NCBI RefSeq assembly: GCF_040649515.1
Contig: NZ_JBEZFP010000104.1
Location: forward strand, 1 to 32,921
Source of the DNA: Yinghuangia elevatio
GTDB taxonomy: Bacteria; Actinomycetota; Actinomycetes; Streptomycetales; Streptomycetaceae
Direction: 5' to 3'
Length of the DNA stretch: 32,921 nt
Shown: positions 30,264 to 32,921 of the stretch, piece after piece
Position numbering within the stretch: the stretch's first letter is position 1
How the letters are laid out: the number at the start of each line of letters is the position of its first letter
Program-made: the position numbers and the translations under genes
Notes under the pieces: generated by a model
Told to the model about the DNA's origin: nothing
The model's input: the letters and a program-made list of their open reading frames with translations, nothing else
The model's database searches: none

Positions 30264-30704
30264 GTGGACCCCGTGGACGCCGTGGACCGGGCCATACTGA
30301 CCGAACTCGACGCGGACGCCCGGCTGTCCATGGCTGAGTTGGCCCGCCGAGTCGGGGTCTCGGTGCCCACCGCACGGGATCGGATACGGCGGCTGCGGGA
30401 GGACAACGTGATCCGTGGTTACCGCCTCGACGTGGACCCGGCGGCGCTCGGCTATCCCGTGGCGGCGTTCGTCCGGGTCCGCCCGGGCCCGGGGCAGCTG
30501 CCGAAGATCGCCGAACTGGCGAGGAGTCTGCCTCAGGTCAGTGAGTGCCACCGCATCACCGGCGAAGACTGCTTCCTGATCAAGGTGCATGCCACCGACC
30601 TCAACACCTTCGAGGAGGTACTCGACCGCTTCCTCCTCCACGGCCAGACCACCACGTCGATCATCCAGTCCACCCCCGTGCCACCGCGTACGCCAGGGCT
30701 GTGA
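30264..30704 (+). CDS. Lrp/AsnC family transcriptional regulator
   Basis: This 146-residue protein has the standard two-domain form. An N-terminal helix-turn-helix (LSMAELARRVGVSVPTARDR, about 19-38) is followed by a linker and a C-terminal RAM/AsnC ligand-binding domain containing VAAFVRVRPG and the GEDCFLIKVHATDL turn (about 100-115). Lrp-type proteins sense amino acids as octamers. The GTG at 30264 was preferred over an in-frame GTG at 30213 because the protein then begins at the usual VDAVDRAILTELD and AAGGCGAGAG precedes it. Divergent orientation to the EamA exporter is the classic arrangement for a metabolite-responsive export switch. Confidence 0.92.
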   Translation: MDPVDAVDRAILTELDADARLSMAELARRVGVSVPTARDRIRRLREDNVIRGYRLDVDPAALGYPVAAFVRVRPGPGQLPKIAELARSLPQVSECHRITGEDCFLIKVHATDLNTFEEVLDRFLLHGQTTTSIIQSTPVPPRTPGL

Positions 30705-31332
30705 CATCAAGGCCGTGCGCCTGATGCAAGAACCGGGACAGTCCCCTGGGGTTGGCCCGGCAAGGCGAGGACGACACTTGGCGCACGCACACGTTGCCCT
30801 TGCGGGGGCGTTCCGCGCCTCTCACCGCAGGGGCTGAGGTGGATCCGCATCGACCGTGAGGATGATCCGCCCCTCGGCGGCGCGGCGCGGCGGCAGCCGC
30901 ACCGGCCCGCGCCGATACGCTGCAACAACCGAGAGCCCGCCCGCGTGTTCGCAGGCCGTCCGTGCGGAGCAGCGCGTTCGCCGGGTGGACCATGCATCCC
31001 CGCGACGCAGGAAGCAGAGGCGTAACTCTCCTCATAGGGAGGGGAGTTCGGTGCGGCGAACGGCGCGTATGGGGCCACTGCCATGACCGTCGGGGCGGCC
31101 CTGGGGCCTTTCTTCGTTCGCGGATTGCCACAAGCGCGCCCTGTGGGGATCGGCTTGGTCAAGGACGAGGCCAGGGCAGGCCGTTCGTGGGCCTCCGGGG
31201 CGAGTCGCCTCGTCCGTGCGGCCGACCCCGGATGGCTCCACGTGGTCGATGTTCCGGGCTCCGAGGGCTGCGATCTTCGACGCATGCCGGGCGAACCGAG
31301 CCCGCGGAACCGAAACGCCGGAGGGCCAGCGC
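30705..31332. other. Gene-free stretch
   Basis: About 630 bp without a convincing gene. Overlapping open frames on both strands translate to Arg/Pro/Ser-rich sequence without ribosome binding sites or recognised domains. No repeats or strong hairpins were noted. The promoter of the membrane protein gene at 31333 should lie in its right part; no SigB-type element was found there. Confidence 0.5.
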
Positions 31333-31959
31333 ATGACCACCCAGACCATGGAACGGACCCACGGCCACGGAACACCGCCCCCGGCCGGTCGGTTGCGTGC
31401 CGGCTGGGCAGCCGCCCACGCTCCGGTGGCCGGAGTCTCCCGCTGGGTGCGCAATGCCGCGCTCGCCGTCCCGCTCGTCGTACTCCCCTCCAGCCTCTGG
31501 CGGATCGCCACGGAGTACGTCCCCGCCCTGACGGGCAGCGCCGACACGGGCTCGGGCGACCTCCCTGGCTGGCTGCCCGGAAAGGTGTACATCATCTTCC
31601 TGTCCGTCTTCTCGGAACTGGTGGCGTTCACCGCGGTTGGACTTATCGCCGCCTGGGGCGAGGTGTTCCCGCGCTGGGTCCCCGTGTTGCGCGGACGCAG
31701 GGTGCCGCCGCTCGCCGCCGTCGTCCCCGCCACGATCGGCACGGTGCTGCTGACGGCCATGTGGACGACTGCCTTCGCCGCGGATTTCGCCGGTGTCACG
31801 CTCCAAGGGGAGCCGACGCCCTCTGGCTACCCCGGAGAAGCGGGCGGCTGGAAATCCGCCGTCTACTACGTCTGCTACACCCCGTTGCTGCTCTGGGGGC
31901 CGTTGCTCGGTCTGGTCACCGTGGCGTACTGGCGGCGGCGCCGCACCGGGCGGCGGTAG
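31333..31959 (+). CDS. Four-span integral membrane protein, unknown function
   Basis: This 208-residue protein has a cytoplasmic-looking His/Pro-rich N-terminus. Four membrane spans follow: AALAVPLVVLPSSLWRIA (about 43-60), IIFLSVFSELVAFTAVGLIA (about 87-106), LAAVVPATIGTVLLTAMWTT (about 127-146) and a final LLLWGPLLGLVTVAYW before an RRRRTGRR tail. Between spans one and two is a polar Gly/Ser/Asp loop, and between three and four a loop with GYPGEAGGWKSA. Proteins with the same VPLVVLPSSLWRI opening are frequent in Streptomyces as hypotheticals. GGAGG 8 nt before the ATG fixes the start. Confidence 0.82.
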   Translation: MTTQTMERTHGHGTPPPAGRLRAGWAAAHAPVAGVSRWVRNAALAVPLVVLPSSLWRIATEYVPALTGSADTGSGDLPGWLPGKVYIIFLSVFSELVAFTAVGLIAAWGEVFPRWVPVLRGRRVPPLAAVVPATIGTVLLTAMWTTAFAADFAGVTLQGEPTPSGYPGEAGGWKSAVYYVCYTPLLLWGPLLGLVTVAYWRRRRTGRR

Positions 31960-32304
31960 AGCGGATGCGGCCGGACTGATCGGTGCGTCCCGCTCGAACG
32001 ATGCAACCGGCCCCGAGGTTCGAAGGGCTGCATCGCCGACTCGGGTGTGTCCGATTGCTGCGGGCTGACGGCCGGCGGGGCGGGTCCCGAACATCCCCGA
32101 GCGGGATCCGCCCGGCCGGCCGTCGAGGAGCCGTCGGCCCCACCCGGCTGCTCCCTTGTAGTGGTGTGCCCGGCGCGGGCGGGCTGAACACGTTGAACAG
32201 AGCTGTAGGGACCTGCGCGGTGTCCATGCGGTCTGCCTGCGGTGCCACCTGATCGGCATTGATTGCCTCACTGGGCGACACGCAAAAATCTGTGTTTGTC
32301 GGAG

Positions 32305-32333
32305 TAGACATTGGGTTGTGGTGTGGCTATGGT
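32305..32333 (+). promoter_or_regulatory. Vegetative-type promoter candidate
   Basis: TAGACA (32305-32310), 17 nt, TATGGT (32328-32333), in an unusually AT-rich patch for this window. Spacing and boxes are close to the HrdB consensus TTGACA-N17-TANNNT. Confidence 0.45.
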
Positions 32334-32680
32334 TTCTGTTGTAGCCAGAGAGACGGTAGGGCTTGGCAGAGGATGAACTGTCGGCCGGTAGGACATGCAA
32401 GTGCGTTGGTAGGACAGTGCGGTGGTCGGGTTCCGAAGCCGGGTTGTTGCGGGAGGGCGACGGGGCCGATGGCCGGCCGGGTAGCCCGCAGTGTCAAGGG
32501 CGCCGCGAGCTGGGCCGCACTGGCAGTTCTGATGGATGTAGGTCGCAGTACCCCGCAGTGAAGTGTGGGCAGTACCTCGGTGAAGGCGTCGGCTGCGGGC
32601 GCGCGCGCCGGGAAGTTCGGCAGTGGGGTTCCACGCCCGAGCAGGTGTAGGGCGGGCGATGCGGGGCTGGCTGCCGGAGG

Positions 32681-32838
32681 GTGACCGTTGAGCAGGTCAC
32701 CCAGCAGTACGCAACACCGGCGGTACCAAGCAACACGCAGTACCAGCAGTACCCAGCCCCAAGTAGTTGATCATCCGAGGGATGAACGGAGGAGCCGAGC
32801 GCCATCAGGATCGCCCGGGCGTAGGACTTGAGCCCGGG
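32681..32838 (+). other. Series of hairpins with a short Gln/Tyr-rich open frame
   Basis: Three inverted repeats follow one another: GTGACC/GGTCAC (32681-32700), TCATCC/GGATGA (32771-32785) and CCCGGGC/GCCCGGG (32814-32838). A 29-codon frame (32681-32770) encodes VTVEQVTQQYATPAVPSNTQ then YQQYPAPSS, but GGAGG touches its GTG, so initiation is doubtful. The arrangement resembles a structured leader. Confidence 0.3.
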
Positions 32839-32921
32839 TACCGCAGGACATCGATAGTGAGGTGGTCTCCGGTCAAGCAACAGCGATCCCCGCACCCCCG
32901 GCAGCCTTCCGGCCGGGCCCG

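Larger units (their letters stand above)
31960..32921. other. Right-end stretch without a clear gene; promoter-like patch and hairpins
   Basis: No open frame here has gene-like composition. 32260-32420 is lower in GC than the rest and holds a promoter-like pair (32305-32333). 32540-32850 contains repeated CAGTAC hexamers and a run of hairpins. A gene reading rightwards may start beyond the window, with this as its long leader. Confidence 0.45.

Noticed and set aside
1..32921. tRNA, rRNA, CRISPR array, or biosynthetic gene cluster
   Set aside because: No cloverleaf with a TTCGA loop and acceptor stem, no regularly spaced identical repeats, and no polyketide, NRPS or RiPP enzymes were seen.

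Overview
The window is high-GC DNA with strong GC bias at codon position three, frequent GTG starts, AGGAGG-type ribosome binding sites and actinobacterial protein families (DUF3052, DUF2795, DUF6766, two-domain catalase). It most resembles a Streptomyces-type actinomycete chromosome. No rRNA, tRNA, CRISPR array or secondary-metabolite cluster was seen.

Layout. Positions 1-5400 (mainly minus strand) hold transaldolase, a large two-domain catalase, a small Ala-rich membrane protein, and a DUF2795 gene paired with a STAS anti-sigma-factor antagonist. Positions 5500-7830 (plus) hold a winged-helix regulator and an Orn/Lys/Arg decarboxylase. Positions 7890-11040 hold an overlapping SRPBCC/FAD-oxidoreductase pair diverging from an SDR. 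Positions 11390-14350 hold a molybdopterin oxidoreductase that has lost its iron-sulfur cysteines, overlapped by a small helical protein. Positions 14640-21680 are a mosaic of short stress-type genes: VOC, DUF3052, several unknowns, DUF6766, a YhxC/YghA-like SDR and hemerythrin. Positions 21900-28000 are a decay zone with remnants of a zinc alcohol dehydrogenase, a Dps, an SRPBCC and a VOC protein, an intact phosphotransferase and AraC regulator, a frameshifted IS element and a second transposase remnant. Positions 27850-32000 hold a 49-residue secreted peptide gene, a YajO-like aldo/keto reductase translationally coupled to an EamA exporter, a divergent Lrp-type regulator and a membrane protein. 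The last kilobase has no clear gene but contains a promoter-like patch and a series of hairpins.

How it fits together. The main observation is that nine start regions between 10 and 22 kb carry the same bipartite element, GNNT-N14-16-GGGTA(G/C/T), on both strands at promoter distance. This matches the published consensus of the actinobacterial SigB/SigF general and osmotic stress sigma factors. The elements precede the SRPBCC/FAD operon, its divergent SDR, the molybdoenzyme operon, a VOC protein, two small unknowns, the membrane protein at 19171, the YhxC-like SDR and hemerythrin. Together with the catalase (CatB-like, a classic SigB target), the Dps remnant and the STAS protein, the segment reads as an oxidative/osmotic stress regulon island, part of which is decaying next to insertion sequences. 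The regulon assignment is inference from motif and gene content; no sigma factor gene lies in the window.
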